Under the pieces are notes generated by a model, which ran no database searches, was not told the origin of the DNA, and was given only the letters and a program-made list of their open reading frames with translations. 29,037 nucleotides of DNA from JAQVWU01 sp964628455 (GTDB lineage Bacteria > Bacillota > Clostridia > Oscillospirales > CAG-272), in the NCBI GenBank assembly GCA_964628455.1, contig CAZVPD010000024.1:1-29037 (forward strand), read 5' to 3'. The translations under genes and the position numbers were made by a program. Below, piece by piece: positions 22,976 through 29,037 of this stretch (position 1 is its first letter; every line of letters starts with the position of its first letter).

Positions 22976-24007
22976 ATGAATATAAAACGGATATTGGCCG
23001 CCTGTGTCTGCATCTTCGCGGCAGCGCTGTCCGCTTCCGTTTTTGCGGGAGCCGAACCTTCTCCGGCTGCGTATGTCGCACTCGGAGACAGCATAGCATA
23101 CGGTTACGGTTTATCCGATATTCCGAAACAGAGCTTTGTGACGCTTGTAGCCGAAGAACTGGGGATCGGATCTGTAAACTATGCGGTCAACGGCATGACC
23201 AGCAGCGGGCTGCTCAACGCGCTGGACAACATGGACGGAGATGCGGGAGCCCGCCTGCAGCTTCGGAACGCTTCCCTGATCACGGTCTCCATCGGTTCCA
23301 ACGACCTGCTTTCCAAGCTGACGGGCATACTGTATATGCTGCCCGCCGAAGCGGACGCAGCGGTTTTTGCCACGCTTGAAGCCGAACTTACCTCTGAACA
23401 AAAGCTTGCCGAATTCGATTCCGGAGTGGAATCATACCGCCGGAATCTGCCGCTGATCTATGCGCGCCTGCGTGAATTTAATCCCGCGGCACAGATTATC
23501 ATGACCGAATTTTATAATCCGTATTACGGCGTGCTCTTCGGCGCATTTGACTTCGGCTCGCTGTCCGATGAATATATCGTCCGGATGAACGATGTTCTGC
23601 ATGAAGGCCGGGAAGAAATGGATTATAAAATAGCATCCCTGTATGATCTGTTTAACGCGCCGGGCAGGACCAATGTCGATCCGGCTCTGCCGAACATGGA
23701 CCCGCATCCGAACACGGCGGGTCATTCCGCTATTGCGGAAGCTGTCCTTTCCGCAATCGATATGACCGCCTTACGGACAGAGGTGCCCCTGACCGAAACA
23801 GCCGAAGATGCGCAGGAAAGCACTGCAGCGGCAGATACACGTGAAACGGCGAAGCAGACAGAAAGGTCCCTTTCGGCGGACACTGCGCCGGAAAGCGACC
23901 CCGGCAGTCAAAAAAGTGTCCTCGGGACCGTCATACTTGCGGCTGCAGCTGCGGCGGTGTTCGCGGTTACAGGCATTATCGTCTCCATCCGTAACAAGCG
24001 GGCCTGA
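22976..24007 (+). CDS. Exported, membrane-anchored GDSL/SGNH hydrolase
   Basis: The 343-residue protein has a signal peptide (Lys-Arg then a hydrophobic run to about residue 25, AGA-like cleavage) and an SGNH hydrolase domain. Block I is YVALGDSIAYGYG with Ser39, the Gly block is VNGMTSSG, the Asn block is VSIGSND (104-110), and the Asp/His block is MDPHPNTAGH with Asp242 and His244. A Thr/Glu/Ala-rich linker follows, then a C-terminal hydrophobic helix with SIRNKRA after it, so it is probably tethered outside the cell. The substrate (lipid, acetylated glycan or other ester) cannot be told. GGGGGA lies seven bases before the ATG. It leads an operon of nucleotide and DNA maintenance genes, an odd pairing. 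Confidence 0.85.
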   Translation: MNIKRILAACVCIFAAALSASVFAGAEPSPAAYVALGDSIAYGYGLSDIPKQSFVTLVAEELGIGSVNYAVNGMTSSGLLNALDNMDGDAGARLQLRNASLITVSIGSNDLLSKLTGILYMLPAEADAAVFATLEAELTSEQKLAEFDSGVESYRRNLPLIYARLREFNPAAQIIMTEFYNPYYGVLFGAFDFGSLSDEYIVRMNDVLHEGREEMDYKIASLYDLFNAPGRTNVDPALPNMDPHPNTAGHSAIAEAVLSAIDMTALRTEVPLTETAEDAQESTAAADTRETAKQTERSLSADTAPESDPGSQKSVLGTVILAAAAAAVFAVTGIIVSIRNKRA

Positions 24008-24037
24008 CAACCCGGGCCGAAAGGGATACAATCATAC

Positions 24038-24478
24038 ATGAATGTAAAAATCAAATATCTGCGCGAAAACGCGTCGATGCCCGTTTACGCGACTCCGGGT
24101 TCCGCGGCCGCCGACCTTAAAGCCTGCACCGATAAACCCCAAACAATCGAACCCGGTCAGATTGTTTCGCTGCCCACCGGGATCGCCCTGTCCGCGGAAC
24201 GCGACGACATGGTCGGATTGATCTGCGGACGGAGCGGAATGGGGACAAAATACGGTGTTACCCTTGCCAACGGAGTCGGTGTCGTCGACAGCGACTACCG
24301 CGGAGAAATCTGCGTTTCACTGATCAACAGGGGCACCGAACCCTATGTGGTCCATCCCGGCGACCGCATTGCCCAGCTCATGTTCATCCCCGTATTTACG
24401 GCGAAATTCATCGAGACGGAAATCCTCGGCGAAACCGAACGGGGCAGCGGAGGTTTCGGCTCAACCGGAACAAATTAG
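24038..24478 (+). CDS. dut: Deoxyuridine 5'-triphosphate nucleotidohydrolase
   Basis: Dut cleaves dUTP to dUMP and pyrophosphate, keeping uracil out of DNA and supplying thymidylate synthesis. The 146-residue trimeric-type enzyme has all five motifs: AAADLKA (23-29), GRSGM (64-68), GVVDSDYRGE (81-90), RIAQLMF (110-116) and the C-terminal RGSGGFGSTG (135-144) that closes over the nucleotide. Length and order are standard. It follows the GDSL gene after 30 bases and is followed by the DUF4321 gene after 17. Confidence 0.98.
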   Translation: MNVKIKYLRENASMPVYATPGSAAADLKACTDKPQTIEPGQIVSLPTGIALSAERDDMVGLICGRSGMGTKYGVTLANGVGVVDSDYRGEICVSLINRGTEPYVVHPGDRIAQLMFIPVFTAKFIETEILGETERGSGGFGSTGTN

Positions 24479-24495
24479 AAACAGGGACAGAAACG

Positions 24496-24747
24496 ATGAA
24501 AAAAACACTTTATGTCATTTTACTGATCTGTATAGGCGTGGTGGCCGGCATGCTCGTGTCCAGCCTTTCGCAAAACATCCCCTGGCTTTCCTGGCTGTCC
24601 TTCGGCCGTGAATTCGGTCTGACATCACCGTTTGTGCTCAACCTCGGCATTATCGTATTCACCCTCGGTATGACGATCAATTTAAACATATCCGTCATCA
24701 TCTTCGTCCTTCTGTCGCTTTTTGTCGGCAGCAAAATTAAAATATGA
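24496..24747 (+). CDS. DUF4321 small membrane protein
   Basis: The 83-residue protein has a hydrophobic N-terminal segment (about 4-24), a short Trp-rich loop (PWLSWLSFGREFG) and hydrophobic segments at about 43-59 and 63-78. This matches the DUF4321 family, which in clostridia commonly sits directly upstream of maf. Its function is unknown; the link to maf, near cell-shape genes in other genomes, hints at a role in envelope or division. The stop overlaps the maf start in an ATGA. Confidence 0.85.
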   Translation: MKKTLYVILLICIGVVAGMLVSSLSQNIPWLSWLSFGREFGLTSPFVLNLGIIVFTLGMTINLNISVIIFVLLSLFVGSKIKI

Positions 24748-25373
24748 GCCGTATCATTCTGGCATCGCAATCCGTGCGAAGACAGGAACTGCTTGCCAAC
24801 CTTCGGATTGAATTCGATGTAGCTCTTCCCGACGTAAATGAAGACGCGCCGGAGGGTATGGCGCCGGGGGAACTTGTCTGCGGGCTGGCGTCGCGCAAAC
24901 TGCATGCGGTCCGGTGCAAAACCGGCATACCGGCTGACGCGCTGATTATTGCCGCCGATACGGTCGTATCGTGCGGAGACGAGATATTCGGCAAACCGGC
25001 CGGACCGGAAGACGCTTCACGGATGATCCGCGCCCTGAGCGGAAGACGTCACGAAGTATATACCGGAATAGCCGTCGGCCGTGAAGGCAGGCTGACTGTG
25101 GAATATGAACGAACCGCCGTTTTTTTCCGTGAACTGACGGAGGATGAAATGGATGATTATATACTCGGCAGCCGGTTGTCGGACAAGGCCGGCGCATATG
25201 CCATACAGGAAGACGCCGGAATATTCATAGAGCGGATCGAAGGCGATTATTTCAATATCGTAGGTCTGCCGGTATGCAGGCTGGGCGTCATACTGAGGCG
25301 TGACTTCGGGGTCAACTTATACAGCTATATGCGCCGGGCAGAAAATCCGGCTTTTAAACAAGGAGCAGAATGA
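24744..25373 (+). CDS. maf: Maf-family nucleotide pyrophosphatase
   Basis: Maf proteins hydrolyse non-canonical or selected pyrimidine nucleoside triphosphates to monophosphates, and in Bacillus Maf also affects septum formation. The 209-residue protein has the P-loop-like start LASQSVRRQELL (6-17), AADTVV (70-75), GKP with Lys84, RRHEVYTG (101-108), and the late SDKAGAYAIQ and EGDYFNIVGLP blocks, all typical. It overlaps both neighbours by four bases (ATGA), which suggests translational coupling of DUF4321, maf and nth. Confidence 0.97.
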   Translation: MSRIILASQSVRRQELLANLRIEFDVALPDVNEDAPEGMAPGELVCGLASRKLHAVRCKTGIPADALIIAADTVVSCGDEIFGKPAGPEDASRMIRALSGRRHEVYTGIAVGREGRLTVEYERTAVFFRELTEDEMDDYILGSRLSDKAGAYAIQEDAGIFIERIEGDYFNIVGLPVCRLGVILRRDFGVNLYSYMRRAENPAFKQGAE

Positions 25374-26035
25374 CAAAAACAGAAAAAGCCGCCGAAACAG
25401 TCCGTCGTCTCCGCGATATATATCCCGGTGCGGAATGCGCTCTGCGTTATGAAGGAGAACCGTGGCGGCTGCTTGTGATGGCTATCCTGTCCGCGCAGTG
25501 CACCGACCTTCGGGTGAACCTGATCGGCAAGGAATTATTCAAACGGTTTCCGACACCCGAATCGATGGCAGACGCCGATATTTGCGAAATCGAAGCAGCC
25601 GTTAAATCCTGCGGCCTGTACCGCGCAAAGTCAGCCAACATAAAAGCTTCCTGCGCCATGATCGTAAGTATTTACGGCGGTACCGTTCCCGATACCATCG
25701 ATGAGCTTCTGAAACTGCCGGGAGTCGGCCGGAAAATCGCGAATCTGATACTGGGCGATATTTTCGGCAGACCCGCAATCGTTACGGACACCCACTGCAT
25801 CCGGCTTTCGTCGCGTCTGGGCTTTACTTCCGAAAACGAACGCCGGCCCGAAAAAGTCGAGAGAACGCTGTCCGGCTTGATCGAGCCCGCCGAACAGTCG
25901 GATTTCTGCCACAGGCTTGTTTTATTCGGACGTGAGGTCTGCAAAGCGAGAAATCCCGCCTGCTCCGGCTGCCCTTTATACGATATCTGCACATACGGAC
26001 AACAATACAGCCCTTCAGGATGCCAAGATTTATAA
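25370..26035 (+). CDS. nth: Endonuclease III
   Basis: Nth is a bifunctional DNA glycosylase/AP lyase that removes oxidised pyrimidines. The 221-residue protein has the helix-hairpin-helix LPGVGRKIAN (116-125) with catalytic Lys122, the catalytic Asp140 in VTDTHCIRL, and the four-cysteine [4Fe-4S] loop with C-x6-C-x2-C-x5-C spacing (Cys191, 198, 201, 207). The usual start ILSAQCTD (39-46) is also present. It is last in the GDSL-dut-DUF4321-maf-nth run; rny downstream has its own promoter 18 bases past the stop, and I see no classic terminator between them. Confidence 0.97.
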   Translation: MTKTEKAAETVRRLRDIYPGAECALRYEGEPWRLLVMAILSAQCTDLRVNLIGKELFKRFPTPESMADADICEIEAAVKSCGLYRAKSANIKASCAMIVSIYGGTVPDTIDELLKLPGVGRKIANLILGDIFGRPAIVTDTHCIRLSSRLGFTSENERRPEKVERTLSGLIEPAEQSDFCHRLVLFGREVCKARNPACSGCPLYDICTYGQQYSPSGCQDL

Positions 26036-26053
26036 TTTGTTAAAAATATCATA

Positions 26054-26082
26054 TTGACTTAATCAGAATAATAGGTTACAAT
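26054..26082 (+). promoter_or_regulatory. rny promoter
   Basis: TTGACT at 26054-26059, a 17-base spacer and TACAAT at 26077-26082 form a good sigma-A promoter directed at rny. The expected transcription start is near 26089, leaving about 100 bases of leader. Confidence 0.7.
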
Positions 26083-26088
26083 AATACA

Positions 26089-26143
26089 TTATGTGATAAT
26101 ACGGCGCAACGCTGAAGCCGAACCTTGTATATTTGTCACATAA
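26089..26143 (+). promoter_or_regulatory. Predicted 5'-terminal hairpin in the rny leader
   Basis: TTATGTGATAA (26089-26099) pairs with TTGTCACATAA (26133-26143) in an 11-base-pair stem with one G-U pair. Inside it CGGC (26102-26105) pairs with GCCG (26117-26120). The outer strand begins where the promoter predicts the first mRNA base, so the transcript would open with a closed stem. No long T-run follows, so it is not a plain terminator. Confidence 0.55.
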
Positions 26144-26188
26144 AAAATTTTCTATATTAAAATAATATATTATCAAAGGAGGTGCTTT

Positions 26189-27745
26189 ATGGAAGGTTTT
26201 ATTCCAATTCTCATATCGGTCATAATAACAGCCGTTCTGGCGATACCAATCGGAATTACAGCTGCAATTATATACCGTAAAAAAATTACCGAAGTTAAAA
26301 TAGGCTCGGCTGAGCAGCAGGCTCAAAAAATAATCGAAGACGGTCTGAAAACGGCGGAAACCAAGAAAAAAGAAGCTTTAATAGAAGCTAAAGAAGAAAT
26401 TCTTCGCGCAAAAAACGAAAGCGAACGTGAAATAAAAGAACGCCGCAACGAAGTTTCACGAACCGAAAAACGTCTTATTACCAAAGAAGAAACACTTGAG
26501 AAGAAGTTCGACGCTCTTGAACGCAAGGACGAAGCGCTGAACCGTAGAATTAAGGAAATTTCCGAAAAAGAAGACGAAATCGAAGGATTAAAACTAAAGC
26601 AATTTGAAAAGCTCGAGGAAATCGCAGGACTGACCGCGGCTCAGGCGCAACAGGAACTGCTGTCCCGCATCGAAAACGAAGTCCGGCATGAAGCGGCGAT
26701 GAAAATCATAGAGATCGAATCGCAGCTGCGCGAAGACGCAGACGCCAAAGCAAAAGAAATCATATCGCTCGCCATACAACGCTGTGCCGCAGACCACGCA
26801 TCGGAGACAACGGTCTCTGTAGTGACTCTTCCTTCGGACGATATGAAGGGCCGCATAATAGGCAGGGAAGGGCGCAATATCCGGACCATAGAAACACTCA
26901 CGGGCGTCGACCTGATCATAGACGACACACCCGAAGCAATCACGCTTTCCGGTTTTGATCCCGTCCGCCGCGAAGTAGCGCGCCTGACTTTGGAAAAACT
27001 GATTTCCGACGGCCGCATACATCCGGCCAGAATCGAAGAAACCGTTGAAAAATCCAAGCGTGAAGTAGACGCCCAGATAAAACTCGCAGGGGAAAAAGCG
27101 ACCATTGAAATCGGCGTTCACGGTATTGCACCCGAGCTTGTCAAACTCCTCGGACGGCTTAAATTCAGAACCAGTTACGGTCAGAATGTACTGATGCACT
27201 CCATCGAGGTCGCTCATCTGTCAGGCATCATCGCTGACGAACTCGGTATCGATTCGGTACAGGCAAAACGCGCAGGTCTGCTGCACGACATAGGCAAAGC
27301 AATGACGCAGGAAGTCGAAGGGTCGCATGTCCAGATAGGTGCCGACATTGTAAAAAAATACAAGGAGAGCAAAGAAATCATCCATGCGGTCGAAGCGCAT
27401 CATAACGACATCGAACCGAGGACCCTTATTGCCATGATCGTTCAGGCAGCGGACGCAATATCGGCAGCCCGTCCGGGCGCACGCCGTGAAGACCTGGAAA
27501 ATTACATCAAGCGCTTACAGAAACTCGAAGAAATTTCACAAAGCTTACCGGGTGTTGAAAAAGCATACGCCATACAGGCGGGACGCGAAATCCGGATCAT
27601 GGTCAAACCCGATGAAATCAACGATGAGCAGATGGTACTCACCGCCCGCGAAATCGTCAAGAAAATCGAAGCCGGACTCGAATATCCCGGTCAGATCAAA
27701 ATCAATGTTATACGAGAAAGCCGGGCAATAGACTACGCAAAATAA
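26189..27745 (+). CDS. rny: Ribonuclease Y
   Basis: RNase Y is the membrane-bound endonuclease that starts bulk mRNA decay in many Bacillota. The 518-residue length is standard. The order is an N-terminal membrane helix (about 4-28), a long charged coiled coil (about 40-200, many Glu, Lys, Arg), a KH RNA-binding domain with GRIIGREGRN (221-230), and the HD hydrolase domain with the His366-Asp367 pair in GLLHDIGKAM, plus the later VEAHHND. The ribosome site AAAGGAGGTG is close to ideal. It has its own promoter and ends ahead of a terminator, so it can be a single-gene unit. Confidence 0.98.
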   Translation: MEGFIPILISVIITAVLAIPIGITAAIIYRKKITEVKIGSAEQQAQKIIEDGLKTAETKKKEALIEAKEEILRAKNESEREIKERRNEVSRTEKRLITKEETLEKKFDALERKDEALNRRIKEISEKEDEIEGLKLKQFEKLEEIAGLTAAQAQQELLSRIENEVRHEAAMKIIEIESQLREDADAKAKEIISLAIQRCAADHASETTVSVVTLPSDDMKGRIIGREGRNIRTIETLTGVDLIIDDTPEAITLSGFDPVRREVARLTLEKLISDGRIHPARIEETVEKSKREVDAQIKLAGEKATIEIGVHGIAPELVKLLGRLKFRTSYGQNVLMHSIEVAHLSGIIADELGIDSVQAKRAGLLHDIGKAMTQEVEGSHVQIGADIVKKYKESKEIIHAVEAHHNDIEPRTLIAMIVQAADAISAARPGARREDLENYIKRLQKLEEISQSLPGVEKAYAIQAGREIRIMVKPDEINDEQMVLTAREIVKKIEAGLEYPGQIKINVIRESRAIDYAK

Positions 27746-27867
27746 ACGCCGGTTCCGGAAATAGCTCCTCTGAGAAATCAAATGCGGATTATATACAAAT
27801 TAATATACATCGAATATGAATAACGGACAATAATGTCTTTAAATATATTAATCGACCATATAAACCG

Positions 27868-27902
27868 AAAAAGGCGGGTATCGGTGAGATGCCCGCCTTT
27901 TT
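27868..27902 (+). terminator. Terminator downstream of rny
   Basis: AAAAAGGCGGG (27868-27877 region) pairs with CCCGCCTTTTT (27892-27902), followed by G and a further T-run. It lies about 120 bases after the rny stop; the A/T-rich stretch between them holds no gene I can support. Confidence 0.88.
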
Positions 27903-27936
27903 GTTTTTCTTCACACCGTATCGCTCGCGAATACGC

Positions 27937-27965
27937 TTGCAAAAAAAATCCCGCTGTGCTATAAT
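27937..27965 (+). promoter_or_regulatory. Promoter for the uroporphyrinogen-decarboxylase-like gene
   Basis: TTGCAA at 27937-27942, a 17-base spacer and a perfect TATAAT at 27960-27965 lie 44 bases upstream of the ATG at 28010. The leader carries a strong GGAGG site close to the start codon. Confidence 0.75.
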
Positions 27966-28009
27966 AGGCTGTGATCAGATCAAAAAAGAATAAATCACCG
28001 GAGGTGCCT

Positions 28010-29037
28010 ATGCTCGATCAAAATGATACCGCGATCCTGCGCTTGTTGGCTCAGCGCTACGCCGGATATGCGTCTCTTGACGTTCAGGCCGAAAAAAAAC
28101 GCCTGTGGCAGAAGCTGAACACCGCATCCATGGAACGTCCGCTCGTTCTTTTCGACCAGCTTCCGTGGAACGAACTCGACATCGACGGTTCACTCGTCTG
28201 CCGTGTTTCCGACCCGTACTGGCGGGGGGTAGAAAACGCGCTTCGGCGTGAGATATACAAATGGGAGCATATGCCCGCGGACATGGTGTTAAATCCTTAT
28301 ATCCTTATTTACCGTCCGATCAATTATACGGGCTACGGGGTCGCTTCGCATGTGACCACCTCGGTCACCGACGCAAGCAGCGATGTTGTCGGACAGGCTT
28401 ACGCGTGTCAGTTTAAGTCCGCGGCGGACATAGAAAAAATCCGGACGCCTCAGGCGATTTTAAACCGCGAATATGAAGCCGTTATTGCCGCCGAAGCCGA
28501 CGAGCTGTTCAAAGGCATTATCGAATGGCGTTTCGCCGGAATGATCCTGCATCTCGGCTTGTGGGATTTCATTACCCAATGGATGGGTGTCGAAGAGATT
28601 TACACCGGTATATATGACAATCCCGACCTTCTGCACGGCATCATGGAACGCCTGACGACAGGCACGGCGGAATTGATCGAACAGATGAACCGCGACGGGC
28701 TTTTTGACGTTAACATCAATGTGTGCCATTGTTCGCATACTTTTCTTCCGGACGATGCAGACGGCCGCGCGCCTGTTTCGCAAAATACGTGGGCATTCGG
28801 CCTGGCTCAGCTGTTTTCTTCCGTTTCCCCCGCTGTGACAGCCGAATTCGAAGTTCCGTATATGAAGCGGCTTTTCCCCTATTTCGGAAATATGTATTAC
28901 GGCTGCTGCGACCGCCTCGACGACCGTATCGGCGTCGTCATGCAGATGCCGAATATCAGAAAGCTGTCCTGCTCTCCGTGGAGCAATCCCGAGATCTTCG
29001 CTTCAAAGCTTCCGAAAAATGTCGTCATGTCGGCAAA
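28010..29037 (+). CDS. Uroporphyrinogen-decarboxylase-like protein, cut by window end
   Basis: The frame runs open from an ATG preceded by CGGAGGTG to the last base (342 complete codons), so the C-terminus is missing. The sequence resembles a clostridial branch of the uroporphyrinogen decarboxylase superfamily often annotated only as URO-D-like: an early VLFDQLPWNELDID, GVENALRREIYKWEHMPADM, a middle region with FAGMILHLGLWD and GIYDNPDLLHGIMERL, and later AQLFSSVSPAVTAEFEVPYM, YYGCCDRLDDRI and KLSCSPW. Cys and His residues in INVCHCSHTF and YYGCC might bind metal. Haem synthesis is unlikely; this superfamily also includes corrinoid methyltransferase relatives. The reaction is unknown to me and I infer the family from pattern alone. 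Confidence 0.7.
   Translation, partial: MLDQNDTAILRLLAQRYAGYASLDVQAEKKRLWQKLNTASMERPLVLFDQLPWNELDIDGSLVCRVSDPYWRGVENALRREIYKWEHMPADMVLNPYILIYRPINYTGYGVASHVTTSVTDASSDVVGQAYACQFKSAADIEKIRTPQAILNREYEAVIAAEADELFKGIIEWRFAGMILHLGLWDFITQWMGVEEIYTGIYDNPDLLHGIMERLTTGTAELIEQMNRDGLFDVNINVCHCSHTFLPDDADGRAPVSQNTWAFGLAQLFSSVSPAVTAEFEVPYMKRLFPYFGNMYYGCCDRLDDRIGVVMQMPNIRKLSCSPWSNPEIFASKLPKNVVMSA

Overview
This window looks like a chromosomal segment from an uncultivated anaerobic Clostridia-type member of the Bacillota. The basis is the gene content: RNase Y, ZapA, YycJ/RlmH, a DUF4321-Maf pair, a DUF6062 protein, a clostridial-type Ogg1, a stand-alone rubredoxin, ThiI without a rhodanese domain, and AGGAGG-type ribosome binding sites. 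Base composition is near-balanced in genes and AT-rich in promoters. I see no phage, insertion sequence, CRISPR, rRNA or tRNA. Genes are dense, and most gaps hold a readable promoter or terminator.

Layout. (1) Bases 1-3009, plus strand: an AT-rich leader, a nucleotidyltransferase-superfamily protein, rubredoxin with a terminator, and a bacterial homologue of archaeo-eukaryotic release factor 1 (baeRF family). A strong two-way terminator follows. (2) 3075-9508, minus strand: galactokinase (own promoter), a small membrane protein, an intergenic AAAGAAT heptamer array, the YycJ-type metallo-hydrolase, RlmH, a membrane-anchored WG-repeat protein, a GH99-like/WbsX-type protein and a flavodoxin-like protein. 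(3) 9666-17767, minus strand: a compact housekeeping run in transcription order zapA, U32 peptidase-family protein, purD, RpiR-type regulator, HI0933-like flavoprotein, pgsA, mnmG, closed by a terminator. (4) 18042-20907, plus strand: proB (no PUA domain, no proA beside it), thiI and a zinc-ribbon membrane protein; a two-way terminator separates this from the next block. (5) 20978-22795, minus strand: DUF6062 protein and an Ogg1-type 8-oxoguanine glycosylase, possibly led by a 66-residue ORF. (6) 22976-26035, plus strand, divergent from block 5: GDSL hydrolase, dut, DUF4321 protein, maf and nth, with two ATGA overlaps. (7) 26189-27745: rny with its own promoter and a predicted hairpin at the very 5' end of its mRNA, then a terminator. 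(8) 28010 to the window end: a uroporphyrinogen-decarboxylase-like protein with its own near-consensus promoter, cut by the edge.

How the genes work together. Blocks 5 and 6 place two base-excision glycosylases (Ogg1, Nth) and two nucleotide-pool sanitisers (Dut, Maf) on either side of one divergent promoter region, which reads as a DNA/nucleotide hygiene locus. Several genes act on RNA or translation (RlmH, MnmG, ThiI, RNase Y, probably the U32 protein, possibly the baeRF protein). No complete novel defence or mobile system is visible. The points I find most worth checking are the rny 5'-terminal hairpin, the heptamer array upstream of yycJ-rlmH, promoters that sit on or just before predicted start codons, the divergent hygiene locus with its DUF6062 partner, and the baeRF protein.
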